A stretch of 64,000 nucleotides of DNA from Candidatus Pseudomonas phytovorans (GCA_029202525.1 CP119325.1:3012001-3076000), one strand, 5' to 3'. Numbered from the stretch's first letter, positions 42,548 to 51,564 are shown. Translations and numbers: made by a program. The notes: a model not told the origin generated them from the letters alone.

Positions 42548-43711
42548 ATGAGCCAGAGTTTCAGCCCGCTTCGCAAGTTCGTATCGCCTGAAATCATCTT
42601 TGGTGCCGGCTGCCGGCATAATGTCGCCAATTACGCGAAAACCTTCGGAGCCCGCAAGGTGCTGGTGGTCAGCGACCCGGGCGTGATCGCCGCCGGCTGG
42701 GTGGCAGACGTAGAGGCCAGCCTGCAGGCGCAGGGCATCGATTACTGCCTGTACAGTGCCGTTTCACCCAACCCTCGGGTGGAAGAGGTCATGCTTGGCG
42801 CCGAGATCTACCGGCAAAACCATTGCGATGTGATTGTCGCCGTCGGTGGCGGCAGCCCGATGGATTGTGGCAAGGCCATCGGCATTGTGGTTGCCCACGG
42901 GCGCAGCATCCTCGAATTCGAAGGCGTGGACATGATTCGCGTGCCCAGCCCGCCGCTGATCCTGATCCCGACCACGGCCGGCACCTCGGCGGATGTGTCG
43001 CAGTTCGTGATCATTTCCAACCAGCAGGAACGCATGAAGTTTTCCATCGTCAGCAAGGCGGTGGTGCCCGACGTGTCGCTGATCGACCCGCAAACCACCC
43101 TGAGCATGGACCCGTTCCTGTCGGCCTGCACCGGCATCGATGCGCTGGTGCATGCCATCGAAGCCTTCGTTTCCACCGGCCACGGCCCGCTGACCGACCC
43201 CCACGCGCTGGAAGCCATGCGCCTGATCAACGGCAACCTGGTGGAGATGATTGCCAACCCGGCCGACATCACCCTGCGCGAGAAGATCATGCTGGGCAGC
43301 ATGCAGGCGGGGCTGGCGTTCTCCAACGCGATTCTGGGCGCTGTTCACGCCATGTCCCACAGCCTGGGCGGTTTCCTCGACTTGCCCCATGGCTTGTGCA
43401 ACGCCGTACTGGTGGAGCACGTGGTGGCGTTCAACTACAGCTCGGCGCCGGAGCGCTTCAAGGTGATTGCCGAGGTGTTCGGCATTGATTGCCGCGGCCT
43501 CAACCATCGGCAGATCTGCGGGCGGCTGGTGGAGCACCTGATCGCGTTGAAGCACGCCATCGGTTTCCAGGAGACCCTGGGGCTGCACGGGGTGCGTACC
43601 TCTGATATTCCGTTCCTGTCGCAGCATGCAATGGATGACCCGTGCATCCTCACCAACCCCCGTGCGTCAAGCCAGCGTGATGTCGAGGTGGTTTATGGCG
43701 AGGCCCTCTGA
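42548..43711 (+). CDS. ercA: Iron-containing alcohol dehydrogenase, ErcA-like
   Basis: This 387-aa protein is of the Fe-ADH family. The NAD-site GGGSPMDCGKAI, the PTTAGTSADVS segment and the metal ligands (Asp and His in TGIDALVHAIEAF, His in AVHAMSHSLGG and His in DLPHGLCNAVL) are all seen. The next gene is an ErcS-like kinase, as in the P. aeruginosa ercA-ercS pair (PA1991-PA1992), where ErcA acts in control of the exaA/PQQ ethanol system. The start MSQSFSPLRK at 42548 is favoured by similarity; the frame is open upstream to the pqqA stop. Confidence 0.88.
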   Translation: MSQSFSPLRKFVSPEIIFGAGCRHNVANYAKTFGARKVLVVSDPGVIAAGWVADVEASLQAQGIDYCLYSAVSPNPRVEEVMLGAEIYRQNHCDVIVAVGGGSPMDCGKAIGIVVAHGRSILEFEGVDMIRVPSPPLILIPTTAGTSADVSQFVIISNQQERMKFSIVSKAVVPDVSLIDPQTTLSMDPFLSACTGIDALVHAIEAFVSTGHGPLTDPHALEAMRLINGNLVEMIANPADITLREKIMLGSMQAGLAFSNAILGAVHAMSHSLGGFLDLPHGLCNAVLVEHVVAFNYSSAPERFKVIAEVFGIDCRGLNHRQICGRLVEHLIALKHAIGFQETLGLHGVRTSDIPFLSQHAMDDPCILTNPRASSQRDVEVVYGEAL

Positions 43712-45365
43712 CGAGCAGCAGCGCGCGCTGGCCGGGCTGCTGGGGCTGGGTGACCACTCGGCACGCAAAAGCCACTACCCGGAACTTTCTGCGCGCCTGG
43801 ATGAACTGGAGGCCGAGCGCAACCGCTACAAATGGCTGTTCGAGAACGCCGTGCACGGGATTTTCCAGGCCAGCCTGCAGGACGGCATGCGTGCCGCCAA
43901 CCCGGCGTTGGCGCGCATGCTCGGCTATGACGACCCGCAAGCGGTATTGTTTTCCCTGACCGACCTGGCTGCCAACCTTTTTGACGGCGGCGCTGAAGAG
44001 TTGCAGGCGATTACCGCGATCCTGGCCCGTGAGCGCAGCCTGCACGGCTACGAAACCCGCCTGCGGCGCAAGGACGGCAGCCATCTCGATGTGCTGATGA
44101 ACCTGCTGCTCAAGCCCGGACAGGAAGGGCTGGTGGAGGGTTTTGTTGCCGACATCACCGAACGCAAGCTTGCCCAGCAACGGCTGCAACAGCTCAATGA
44201 CGAACTGGAGCAACGGGTGGCTGCGCGTACCGATGAATTGCTGGAAGCCCGCGATGCCGCAGAGGCTGCCAACCGCAGCAAGGACAAATACCTGGCCGCC
44301 GCCAGCCATGATCTGCTGCAACCGCTGAATGCGGCCCGCCTGCTGATCTCCACCTTGCGCGAGCGGCCCTTGCCAGAGGCCGAGCACGTGTTGGTGGAGC
44401 GTACCCACCAGGCCCTGGAGGGTGCCGAAGACCTGCTGACCGACCTGCTGGACATTTCCCGGCTTGACCAGGCAGCGGTCAAACCGGACGTGGCCGTGTA
44501 CCGCCTCGACGAGCTGTTGGGGCCATTGCTCTCGGAGTTCCGTTCGGTGGCCGACGCTGAAGGCCTCAAGCTGCATGCACGCATCCCGGACTCTGCCATC
44601 AGCACCGACCTGCGGCTGATGACGCGTATCCTGCGCAACTTCCTCAGCAATGCCTGCCGGTACACTGACGAAGGCCGGATCCTGCTGGGGGCCAGGCGCA
44701 GGGGTGACCGTATGCGCCTGGAAGTATGGGATACCGGGCGGGGGATTGCGACGGATCGGCTGCAGGCCATTTTTCTCGAATTCAACCAGCTGGACGTCGG
44801 CCGTGCTGCGGATCGCAAGGGCGTGGGCCTGGGGTTGGCCATCGTTGAGCGGATTGCCAAGATTCTCGGCTACCGGGTCGAAGTACGTTCGTGGCCGGGG
44901 CGTGGCTCGGTGTTCAGCATCGAGGTGCCGATTGGCGAAGACATGCCGCTGGCCGTTCACCAGGCTGCGCCGCTGCCAAGCGTCGGCAACCCGCTACCGG
45001 GCCGCCGGCTGCTGGTGCTGGATAATGAAGTGAGCATCCTCGAAAGCATGGGCGCGCTGCTGGCGCAGTGGGGCTGCGAGGTGGTGACGGCGACCGATCA
45101 GGCAGGCGCCTTGCTGGCCTTGCAAGGGCGGGCGCCGGAGCTGATCCTGGCCGACTACCACCTGGACCATGGCGTGGTGGGCTGCGAGGTGGTCAGGTAT
45201 TTGCGTGAGCATTTTGCAGTGGCCATACCGGCGGTGATCATTACCGCAGACCGCAGCGATCAATGTCGACAGGGCTTGCAGAAGCTGGGCGCGCCGCTAC
45301 TGAACAAACCGGTCAAGCCCGGGAAGTTACGGGCGGTCTTGAGCCAGTTGCTGCAGGAACATTGA
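43695..45365 (+). CDS. ercS: Hybrid sensor histidine kinase, ErcS-like
   Basis: This 556-aa protein has an N-terminal PAS domain (about 35-155; ENAVHGIFQASLQDGMRAAN), a coiled-coil and a HisKA domain with phospho-acceptor His in AAASHDLLQPLNAARL. An HATPase domain (GRGIATDRLQAIFLEFNQL, GVGLGLAIVERI) and a C-terminal receiver (phospho-acceptor Asp in LILADYHLDHG, Lys in LLNKPVKPG) follow. It overlaps the ercA stop by 17 nt. It has no membrane segment, so it senses a cytoplasmic signal. The pairing with ercA supports the ErcS assignment. Confidence 0.88.
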   Translation: MARPSDEQQRALAGLLGLGDHSARKSHYPELSARLDELEAERNRYKWLFENAVHGIFQASLQDGMRAANPALARMLGYDDPQAVLFSLTDLAANLFDGGAEELQAITAILARERSLHGYETRLRRKDGSHLDVLMNLLLKPGQEGLVEGFVADITERKLAQQRLQQLNDELEQRVAARTDELLEARDAAEAANRSKDKYLAAASHDLLQPLNAARLLISTLRERPLPEAEHVLVERTHQALEGAEDLLTDLLDISRLDQAAVKPDVAVYRLDELLGPLLSEFRSVADAEGLKLHARIPDSAISTDLRLMTRILRNFLSNACRYTDEGRILLGARRRGDRMRLEVWDTGRGIATDRLQAIFLEFNQLDVGRAADRKGVGLGLAIVERIAKILGYRVEVRSWPGRGSVFSIEVPIGEDMPLAVHQAAPLPSVGNPLPGRRLLVLDNEVSILESMGALLAQWGCEVVTATDQAGALLALQGRAPELILADYHLDHGVVGCEVVRYLREHFAVAIPAVIITADRSDQCRQGLQKLGAPLLNKPVKPGKLRAVLSQLLQEH

Positions 45366-45485
45366 AGGGGGCTGCTCTGCAGCCCTTCGCGGGCACGCCC
45401 GCTCCCACAAGTACATCACAGTATTCAAGACTTGTGAGGTACCTGTGGGAGCGGGCGTGCCCGCGAAGGGCCGCAAAGCGGCCCC
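45366..45485. repeat. REP pair between ercS and puuC
   Basis: Inverted REP units with extended arms (aggggctgc-like ... gcggcccct) lie between the convergent ercS and puuC stops and could fold as a strong bidirectional hairpin. Confidence 0.88.
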
Positions 45486-45491
45486 TTGGAA

Positions 45492-46976
45492 TTACAGCTT
45501 GATCCAGGTCGCCTTCAGCTCGGTGTATTTCTCCAGCGCATGCAGCGACTTGTCACGGCCGTTGCCCGACTGTTTGAAGCCACCGAACGGCGCGGTCATG
45601 TCGCCGCCGTCGTACTGGTTGACCCAGACGCTGCCAGCGCGCACGGCACGGGCGGTCTTGTGGGCCTTGGAAATGTCCGACGTCCAGATGCCAGCCGCCA
45701 GGCCATACGGCGTGTCGTTGGCAATGGCGATGGCTTCTTCGGCGGTATCGAAGGCGATCACCGACAGCACTGGGCCGAAGATTTCTTCCTGGGCGATGCG
45801 CATGGCGTTGGTCACGCCGTCAAAGATGGTCGGCTCGACGTAGGTGCCGCCAGTCTCTTCCAGGGTGCGTTTGCCGCCAGCCAGCAGCGTGGCGCCGTCC
45901 TTGTGACCGGCCTCGATGTACGACAGCACGGTGTTCATCTGCTGGGTGTCGACCAGGGCACCGACAGTGGTCTGCGGGTCCAGCGGGTTGCCTGGCTTCC
46001 AGCCTTTCAGGGCCTCGACCACCATCGGCAGGAACTTGTCCTTGATCGAACGCTCCACCAGCAGGCGGGAACCTGCGGTGCACACTTCGCCCTGGTTGAA
46101 GGCGATGGCGCTGGCAGCAGCCTCAGCAGCGGCTTGCAGGTCCGGGGCGTCGGCAAAGACGATGTTCGGGCTCTTGCCACCGGCTTCCAGCCAGATGCGC
46201 TTCATGTTCGATTCACCGGCGTACACCATCAGCTGCTTGGCGATCTTGGTGGAGCCTGTGAACACCAGGGTGTCGACGTCCATGTGCAGGGCCAGGGCCT
46301 TGCCCACGGTGTGGCCGTAGCCTGGCAGCACGTTGAGCACGCCAGCCGGGATACCGGCTTCGATCGCCAACTGGGCAATGCGAATGGCGGTCAGCGGCGA
46401 TTTTTCGGACGGCTTGAGCACCAGCGAGTTGCCGGTAGCCAGGGCCGGGGCGATTTTCCAGCAGGCCATCAGCAGCGGGAAGTTCCACGGTACGATGGCA
46501 CCGACCACACCCACTGGCTCGCGGGTTACCAGGCCAAGCTGGTCGTGCGGGGTCGGAGCGACTTCGTCGTAGACTTTGTCGATGGCTTCGGCGGTCCAGT
46601 GAATGGCTTGGGCCGCGCCCGGCACGTCGATGCTGGAGGAGTCGCCAATCGGCTTGCCCATGTCCAGGGTTTCCAGCAGCGCCAGCTCTTCGACGTTTTG
46701 ACGCAGCAGGTCAGCGAAGCGGATCAGCTTGGCCTTGCGCTTGGCCGGGGCCAGTTGCGACCACACGCCTGCGTTGAAGGTGGCGCGGGCGTTTTCCACC
46801 GCGCGGTTGGCATCCGCCAGGTCGCAGCTGGCAACCTTGGCCAGGAAGCGTCCGTCGACCGGGCTCAGGCACTCGAAGGTTTCACCGGATGCGGCATCGG
46901 TGTATTCGCCGTTGATGAAGGCGCGGCCTTCGATCTTCAGTTGCCGGGCGCGGGCTTGCCAGTCAGCCAATGTCAT
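45492..46976 (-). CDS. puuC: Gamma-glutamyl-gamma-aminobutyraldehyde dehydrogenase PuuC (KauB-like)
   Basis: This 494-aa ALDH has the general base in IWLEAGGKSPNIVF and the catalytic cysteine in FNQGEVCTAGSRLLV. It closely resembles the KauB/PuuC aldehyde dehydrogenases of Pseudomonas, which oxidise gamma-glutamyl-aminoaldehydes and omega-aminoaldehydes. The ATG at 46976 follows GAGGA; the frame extends far upstream inside puuD and that part is spurious. It overlaps the end of puuD by 14 nt, and it is the last gene of puuA-B-D-C. Confidence 0.92.
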   Translation of the reverse strand: MTLADWQARARQLKIEGRAFINGEYTDAASGETFECLSPVDGRFLAKVASCDLADANRAVENARATFNAGVWSQLAPAKRKAKLIRFADLLRQNVEELALLETLDMGKPIGDSSSIDVPGAAQAIHWTAEAIDKVYDEVAPTPHDQLGLVTREPVGVVGAIVPWNFPLLMACWKIAPALATGNSLVLKPSEKSPLTAIRIAQLAIEAGIPAGVLNVLPGYGHTVGKALALHMDVDTLVFTGSTKIAKQLMVYAGESNMKRIWLEAGGKSPNIVFADAPDLQAAAEAAASAIAFNQGEVCTAGSRLLVERSIKDKFLPMVVEALKGWKPGNPLDPQTTVGALVDTQQMNTVLSYIEAGHKDGATLLAGGKRTLEETGGTYVEPTIFDGVTNAMRIAQEEIFGPVLSVIAFDTAEEAIAIANDTPYGLAAGIWTSDISKAHKTARAVRAGSVWVNQYDGGDMTAPFGGFKQSGNGRDKSLHALEKYTELKATWIKL

Positions 46977-47742
46977 GGTCGGTTCCTCGTGAACGTTGCA
47001 CCGCGCGCTTGCGACAAGCAGCGCCGAAGGCCTGGAAGATGGCCAGATAATGGGGATGGGCAGTGACCTGCCATTCGGGGTGAAACTGCACACCCAGGGC
47101 GAAACCGGCACCACGCACCGACACCGCTTCCACCAGGCCGTCACAGGCCACGGCTTCGACGCGCAGGGCCATGGCCAGGCGGTCGATGCCTTGGCCGTGA
47201 ATCGAGTTGACCTGGCACTGCGCCGGCAGGCCGGCTGCCTGCAGCAGGCCACCGGGCAACACCTTCAAGGCGTGGCGCGCGGCGTACTGAACGGCAACGG
47301 GCTGGTCAGCCGGTTCTCGGTGGTCCTGGTAACCGGGTAGCGCATGCACGCACGCATGCAGGCTGCCGCCCAAGGCCACGTTCAGCTCCTGGAAGCCTCG
47401 GCAGATCGCCAATAGCGGTATGTCGGCAGCCAGCGCTGCACGAATCAGCGGCAGGTTGAAGGCATCGCGCTGCGGGTCGTGCAAGGTGCCGGGGGCGCTC
47501 GGTGGGCCTGCATAATGATGCGGTTCGAGGTTGGAGGGCGAACCAGTCAGCATCAGGCCGTCGACATTGGCCAGCAACGCGCCCGGGTCGACCAGGCCGG
47601 GCAGGGCAGGCACTACAAGCGGCAGCGCATCGGCGCCTTCGATGATTGCGCGCAGGTATTTTTCCCCGGCCATATGGAAAGGGTGCAGGCCCAGCTGACG
47701 TACACACGCGTTGACCGCCACCAGCGGCTTGCGGGCGGCCAT
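46963..47742 (-). CDS. puuD: Gamma-glutamyl-GABA hydrolase PuuD
   Basis: This 259-aa class I glutamine amidotransferase-like hydrolase has the nucleophile Cys in LLAICRGFQELN and the catalytic His in ALGVQFHPEW. It releases GABA (or the corresponding amino acid) and glutamate from the gamma-glutamyl adduct. Its start codon overlaps the puuB stop and its end overlaps puuC, so the three genes are tightly coupled. Confidence 0.92.
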   Translation of the reverse strand: MAARKPLVAVNACVRQLGLHPFHMAGEKYLRAIIEGADALPLVVPALPGLVDPGALLANVDGLMLTGSPSNLEPHHYAGPPSAPGTLHDPQRDAFNLPLIRAALAADIPLLAICRGFQELNVALGGSLHACVHALPGYQDHREPADQPVAVQYAARHALKVLPGGLLQAAGLPAQCQVNSIHGQGIDRLAMALRVEAVACDGLVEAVSVRGAGFALGVQFHPEWQVTAHPHYLAIFQAFGAACRKRAVQRSRGTDHDIG

Positions 47743-49052
47743 CAGCGCAGCCTCTCAAGCAGTTGGTAGTACCACATGCCCGCTGCCAGCAGGCCGTTGC
47801 CGAACACATCGCCCAGTGGGACGCGGACGTGCTTGCAGCGGGCGAAGGTGTCGAACTGCTCAAGCGTGCCGGTCATGGCGGTGGCCATGATCTCGCCCAT
47901 GACATGGCTGGTGGCTACGCCGTGACCCGAGTAGCCCTGGCAGTACCACACGTTCTGCGACAGCTTGCCCAACTGCGGGATGCGGTTGACCACGATGCCC
48001 ATGGCGCAACTCCACTGGAACTCGATGGGCACGCCTTTGAGGGCCGGGAAGGTGCGTTCGATGCAAGGGCGCAGTTCGGCGGCGATATCCCGCGAGTCAC
48101 GGCCGGAGTAGTTGGCGCCACCGCCGAACAGCAGGCGTTTGTCGGCCGTGAGGCGGTAGTAGTCGAGCACGAAGCGGCAATCGTATACCGCCAGGTCTTG
48201 CGGGTTGATGCGCTCGGCCAGCTCACCCAGCGGCGCGGTGGTGACGATGCCGCCCATGGCCGGGAAGATCTTGCCCTTGAGCTGGCGCTTTTCCAGCGTG
48301 TGGTACACGTCGCCGGCCAGCATCACCTGCGCGGCGTTGATGCGCCCCTCGCGGGTGACAACGGCCGGGCGTGGGCCATGGATGATTTCCAGCACCTCGG
48401 AATGCTCGAACAGCTGTGCGCCCAGGCTGGAGGCAGCCCGGGCCTCGCCGATGCACAGGTTGAGTGGGTGCAGGTGCAGGTTGCGGGTGTTTTTCAGCGC
48501 GCCACAGTACAGCGGGCTGTCGAGGTGCTGGCGCACACCTGTGCTGTCCAGCAGGCTCACCTGTTCGCCCATGCCGCGGCGGCAGGCTTCGTTGTACGAC
48601 GCATGCAGTTCGTCCATGTGCGAGGGTTTGATCGCCGCGTGCAGGTGGCCGCGTTTGAGGTCGCAGGCGATGGCATAGCGGGCCACACGCTGCTCGATGA
48701 TCTGGTGGCCACGCCAGCGCAGGTGCCAGATGAAGTCGTCGACATCGTTGCCCAGCCAGCGGCGCATCTGTTTGTCCATGGCGGTGTCGCCCGACAAGCT
48801 GCCGGTGACCTGGCCACCGTTGCGCCCGCTGGCGCCCCAGCCGACCTTGTGGGTTTCGACCAGGGCCACACGGTAGCCGCGTTCGGCCAGCTCCACCGCG
48901 GTGGCAATGCCGGTGAAGCCGCCACCGATGATGGCGATGTCGGCATCCACCTCGCCGCGCAGGGTGGGGTAGTGGGTTTCTTCGGCCAGGGTGGCGCTGT
49001 AATAGGAGGGCGAGCGCTCGGGCGCAGGCCTGGCGTGCAGTGCAGCATTCAT
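47742..49052 (-). CDS. puuB: Gamma-glutamylputrescine oxidoreductase PuuB (DAO-type flavoprotein)
   Basis: This 436-aa protein has an N-terminal Rossmann motif (IAIIGGGFTGIATAVELAER) and belongs to the D-amino-acid-oxidase/PuuB family. It oxidises the amine of gamma-glutamylputrescine or a related adduct to the aldehyde, using FAD. The start MNAALHARPA at 49052 follows GGAG. It lies 22 nt after puuA and overlaps puuD. Confidence 0.92.
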   Translation of the reverse strand: MNAALHARPAPERSPSYYSATLAEETHYPTLRGEVDADIAIIGGGFTGIATAVELAERGYRVALVETHKVGWGASGRNGGQVTGSLSGDTAMDKQMRRWLGNDVDDFIWHLRWRGHQIIEQRVARYAIACDLKRGHLHAAIKPSHMDELHASYNEACRRGMGEQVSLLDSTGVRQHLDSPLYCGALKNTRNLHLHPLNLCIGEARAASSLGAQLFEHSEVLEIIHGPRPAVVTREGRINAAQVMLAGDVYHTLEKRQLKGKIFPAMGGIVTTAPLGELAERINPQDLAVYDCRFVLDYYRLTADKRLLFGGGANYSGRDSRDIAAELRPCIERTFPALKGVPIEFQWSCAMGIVVNRIPQLGKLSQNVWYCQGYSGHGVATSHVMGEIMATAMTGTLEQFDTFARCKHVRVPLGDVFGNGLLAAGMWYYQLLERLR

Positions 49053-49074
49053 GCGGTGGTCTCCGGGTTCGCCG

Positions 49075-50439
49075 TTATGCCTGGTGCAGGTACCAGCGCC
49101 AGTCTTGTTCGCCAACTTCGCCCATGAACTGGCGGTATTCGGCCTGCTTGACCTTCAGGTACACACCCAGGAATGCATGGCCCAGGGCATCCCGCGCCCA
49201 GCTGGAGCCTTCGAGTGCGCGCAGCGAGGTCAGCCAGTCGGTAGGCAGCAGCTGCTTGGCCTGGGCGTACCCGTTGCCTTCCACGGGTGCACCCGGGTCC
49301 AGGCGTTCGCGGATGCCGCGGTGGATACCGGCCAGGATGGCTGCCGCTGCCAGGTACGGGTTGGCATCGGCGCCGCAGATGCGGTGCTCCACATGCCGGG
49401 TGTGCGCCGGGCCACCCGGTACTCGCAGGCTGACAGTGCGGTTGTCGCAGCCCCAGGTCGGCGCCAGCGGGGCATAGCTGTTGGCCTGGAAGCGCCGGTA
49501 GGAGTTGGCGTTGGGGCAGAACAGCAGCAGCGAGTCGAGCAGGCTGGCCAGCATGCCGGCTACGGCCTGGCGCAGCAGCGGGGTACCGGCCGGATCCTCG
49601 CTGGCGAACAGGTTCTGGCCCTCGGCGTCGGCCAGCGACACATGCATGTGCATGCCGGTGCCCGCCAGGTCATCGAAGGGCTTGGCCATGAAGCACGCCT
49701 GCATCCCGTGCTTGTGTGCCACCCCCTTGACCAGGCGCTTGTAGCGCACGGCCTGGTCCATGGCGGCGAGCGCGTCGCCATGCTCGAGGGTGATTTCCAC
49801 CTGCCCGGGGGCGTATTCGGAAATCGCCGTGCGTGCCGGTATGCCCTGCGCCTTGCAGGCCGCGTACAGGTCAGCGAGGAAGGGTTCGATCTGTTCCAGC
49901 TCGCGCAGGCCGTACACCTGAGTGGCCAGCGGGCGCCCGCCGTCGGCATCGCGTGCCGGTTGTGGGCGGCCGTTCCCGTCGCGGCGGGCGTCGAGCAGGT
50001 AGAACTCCAGCTCACAGGCCATCACCGGATGAAAACCGTCGGCCCTGAGGCCGTCGATGACTTGCAGCAGCACGTGGCGTGGGTCGGCAATGCTTGCCGG
50101 CAGGCCTTGTTCGGGGTGCATGCTGACCTGCACCGCAGCCGTAGGGATCTGCCGCCATGGCAGGCGTACCAGGCTGCCGGGCAGGGGGTAGGCACGGCAG
50201 TCGATATCGCCGACGTCCCACACCAGGCCAGAGTCTTCCACGTCTTCACCGTGCAAGGTCAGCCCAAGGATGGTGCTGGGTAGCGGTCGCCCGGCCTGGT
50301 ACACGGCCAGCAGCTCCTCACGGTGCAGCAGCTTGCCACGGGGCACGCCGTTGGCGTCGAGGATGAACAGCTCGACCATTTCGATATCGGGGTTATGGGC
50401 CAGGAAATCCTGGGCTTCGTGCAGGTCCGCGAAGTGCAT
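49075..50439 (-). CDS. puuA: Gamma-glutamylpolyamine synthetase PuuA (glutamine synthetase family)
   Basis: This 454-aa protein has the glutamine synthetase-like ligase fold with the LAGTGMHMHVSLAD and FCPNANSYRRFQ active-site segments. It joins glutamate to putrescine or another amine with ATP, the first step of the gamma-glutamylation pathway. The start MHFADLHEAQ at 50439 follows GAGG; upstream codons in frame cross the promoter. It leads puuA-B-D-C and is divergent from an Lrp-type gene with TTGCGCA repeats between them. P. putida-type genomes carry several PuuA paralogues, so putrescine is not certain as the substrate. Confidence 0.9.
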   Translation of the reverse strand: MHFADLHEAQDFLAHNPDIEMVELFILDANGVPRGKLLHREELLAVYQAGRPLPSTILGLTLHGEDVEDSGLVWDVGDIDCRAYPLPGSLVRLPWRQIPTAAVQVSMHPEQGLPASIADPRHVLLQVIDGLRADGFHPVMACELEFYLLDARRDGNGRPQPARDADGGRPLATQVYGLRELEQIEPFLADLYAACKAQGIPARTAISEYAPGQVEITLEHGDALAAMDQAVRYKRLVKGVAHKHGMQACFMAKPFDDLAGTGMHMHVSLADAEGQNLFASEDPAGTPLLRQAVAGMLASLLDSLLLFCPNANSYRRFQANSYAPLAPTWGCDNRTVSLRVPGGPAHTRHVEHRICGADANPYLAAAAILAGIHRGIRERLDPGAPVEGNGYAQAKQLLPTDWLTSLRALEGSSWARDALGHAFLGVYLKVKQAEYRQFMGEVGEQDWRWYLHQA

Positions 50440-50478
50440 GGAGGCCTCGGTCACGGCGGTTACCGTGTTGTGTTGTTG

Positions 50479-50488
50479 TTTGCGCAAA
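50479..50488. promoter_or_regulatory. TTTGCGCAAA palindrome upstream of puuA
   Basis: This perfect 10-nt palindrome lies 39 nt upstream of the puuA start. The core TTGCGCA recurs at 50536 and twice at 51545, and a variant (gctgcgcaatgc) is at 50504-50515. It is probably a site for the divergent Lrp-type regulator. Confidence 0.5.
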
Positions 50489-50535
50489 ATATAGGGGCCT
50501 AAAGCTGCGCAATGCAACAATAAATAATAAATATA

Positions 50536-50545
50536 TTGCGCATTG
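50536..50545. promoter_or_regulatory. TTGCGCA site upstream of the Lrp-type gene
   Basis: ttgcgcattg lies next to the AT-rich stretch taaataataaatata in the shared puuA/lrp promoter region and matches the sites at 50479 and 51545. Confidence 0.45.
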
Positions 50546-50640
50546 ACTATCCTGCCATGGCGGCTACGACAAGCTTTGCCGCGAATCTGGTAGGCTTTCA
50601 GCCGATTTCTACCCCGGCGCTACGCTACGGAACCCCTTAC

Positions 50641-51108
50641 ATGTCTATATCGACCCTCGACGACCTCGACCTGGGCATCGTCCGCGAATTGCAGATGGAT
50701 GGCCGCCGCGCATTTCGCGAAATCGCCCGCACGCTTTCGGTACCCGAGGCGACCATCCGCACGCGCGTCAAACGCCTGCAGGACCAGGGGGTCGTGCAGA
50801 TCCTGGCCTTTACGGACCCGTCCAAACTGGGCCATGCAAAGCTTGCGCTGCTGTTCGTCAAAGTGGCCCCGCAAGACCACGACCGGGTGATCGATACCCT
50901 CGGCCGCTGGACCGAGGTCAGCTACTTGTCGACCATCATGGGTGTGGCCGACATCTGCGTGCAGGTGCTGTGCCGTGATGACGAGAGCCTGTGGAACCTG
51001 CAGCAGCGCGTGCGCAGCTTGCCGGGTGTGCACGAGGTGCAGTCGACGCAGGAGGTGAAGGTGCACAAGTTGAGGTTTACCTTGCCGAGCCTTGATCCGC
51101 GGGACTGA
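50641..51108 (+). CDS. Lrp/AsnC-family regulator of the puu region
   Basis: This 155-aa protein has an N-terminal HTH (RRAFREIARTLSVPEATIRTRVKRL) and an AsnC/RAM sensor domain. The start MSISTLDDLDLG at 50641 begins the family-like region; the frame is open upstream for 35 codons without similarity. It is divergent from puuA, and similar TTGCGCA motifs also precede the APC permease operon, so it may control both units. The effector is unknown. Confidence 0.88.
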   Translation: MSISTLDDLDLGIVRELQMDGRRAFREIARTLSVPEATIRTRVKRLQDQGVVQILAFTDPSKLGHAKLALLFVKVAPQDHDRVIDTLGRWTEVSYLSTIMGVADICVQVLCRDDESLWNLQQRVRSLPGVHEVQSTQEVKVHKLRFTLPSLDPRD

Positions 51109-51138
51109 GCCTGGCTCTAGATTTGTAGCGCCTGTGAG

Positions 51139-51385
51139 ATCGAGCGCCGCCCGCGCGGCGCTTCGCGGGGCAAGCCCGCTCCCACATCTGTTTCGGGCCA
51201 GTTCTGCCTGCACCATCGCGCGCGACCCTTTGTTTGTTCCATTCGATATCGAAGGGTGAGCAGCAGCTCTTCAGCTATCTCCTGTCATACACCCAGGGTG
51301 CGCGCGCCTAGGGTGCAGGAGTAACTGGCCCGAAACAGATGTGGGAGCGGGCTTGCCCCGCGAAGCGCCGCGCGGGCGGCGCTCG
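51139..51385. repeat. Perfect 65-bp inverted repeat with REP core
   Basis: The arm 51139-51203 is the exact reverse complement of 51321-51385, without a single mismatch, around a 117-nt spacer. Each arm contains a REP core (cttcgcggggcaagcccgct) plus about 25 bp of extra GC-rich sequence on the outer side and a cccacatctgtttcgggcca extension inside. The spacer also shows weaker inverted pairing at its ends. No coding sequence or target-site duplication was recognised. Confidence 0.92.
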
Positions 51386-51544
51386 ATTTCCGCACCCCCG
51401 CATATTTCAAGGCAATCGCCCAGATGCCTCCCCCTATCCCCCGAATCCCAATCCCGCGCGCTCTGTCGCGCCCGTCTCAAGCCATGCACCGATTTGGCTA
51501 TCGATGCTCTCGAGTGACGCATGCATTAAAAATATCTTCAAACG

Positions 51545-51564
51545 ATTGCGCATTGCGCATTTTT
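51545..51564 (+). promoter_or_regulatory. Tandem TTGCGCA sites upstream of the APC permease operon
   Basis: attgcgcattgcgcattttt has two overlapping copies of the motif found twice in the puuA/lrp promoter. A third related palindrome (gcatgcgc) follows at about 51582. It is a likely regulator-binding region about 95 nt before the permease start. Confidence 0.5.
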
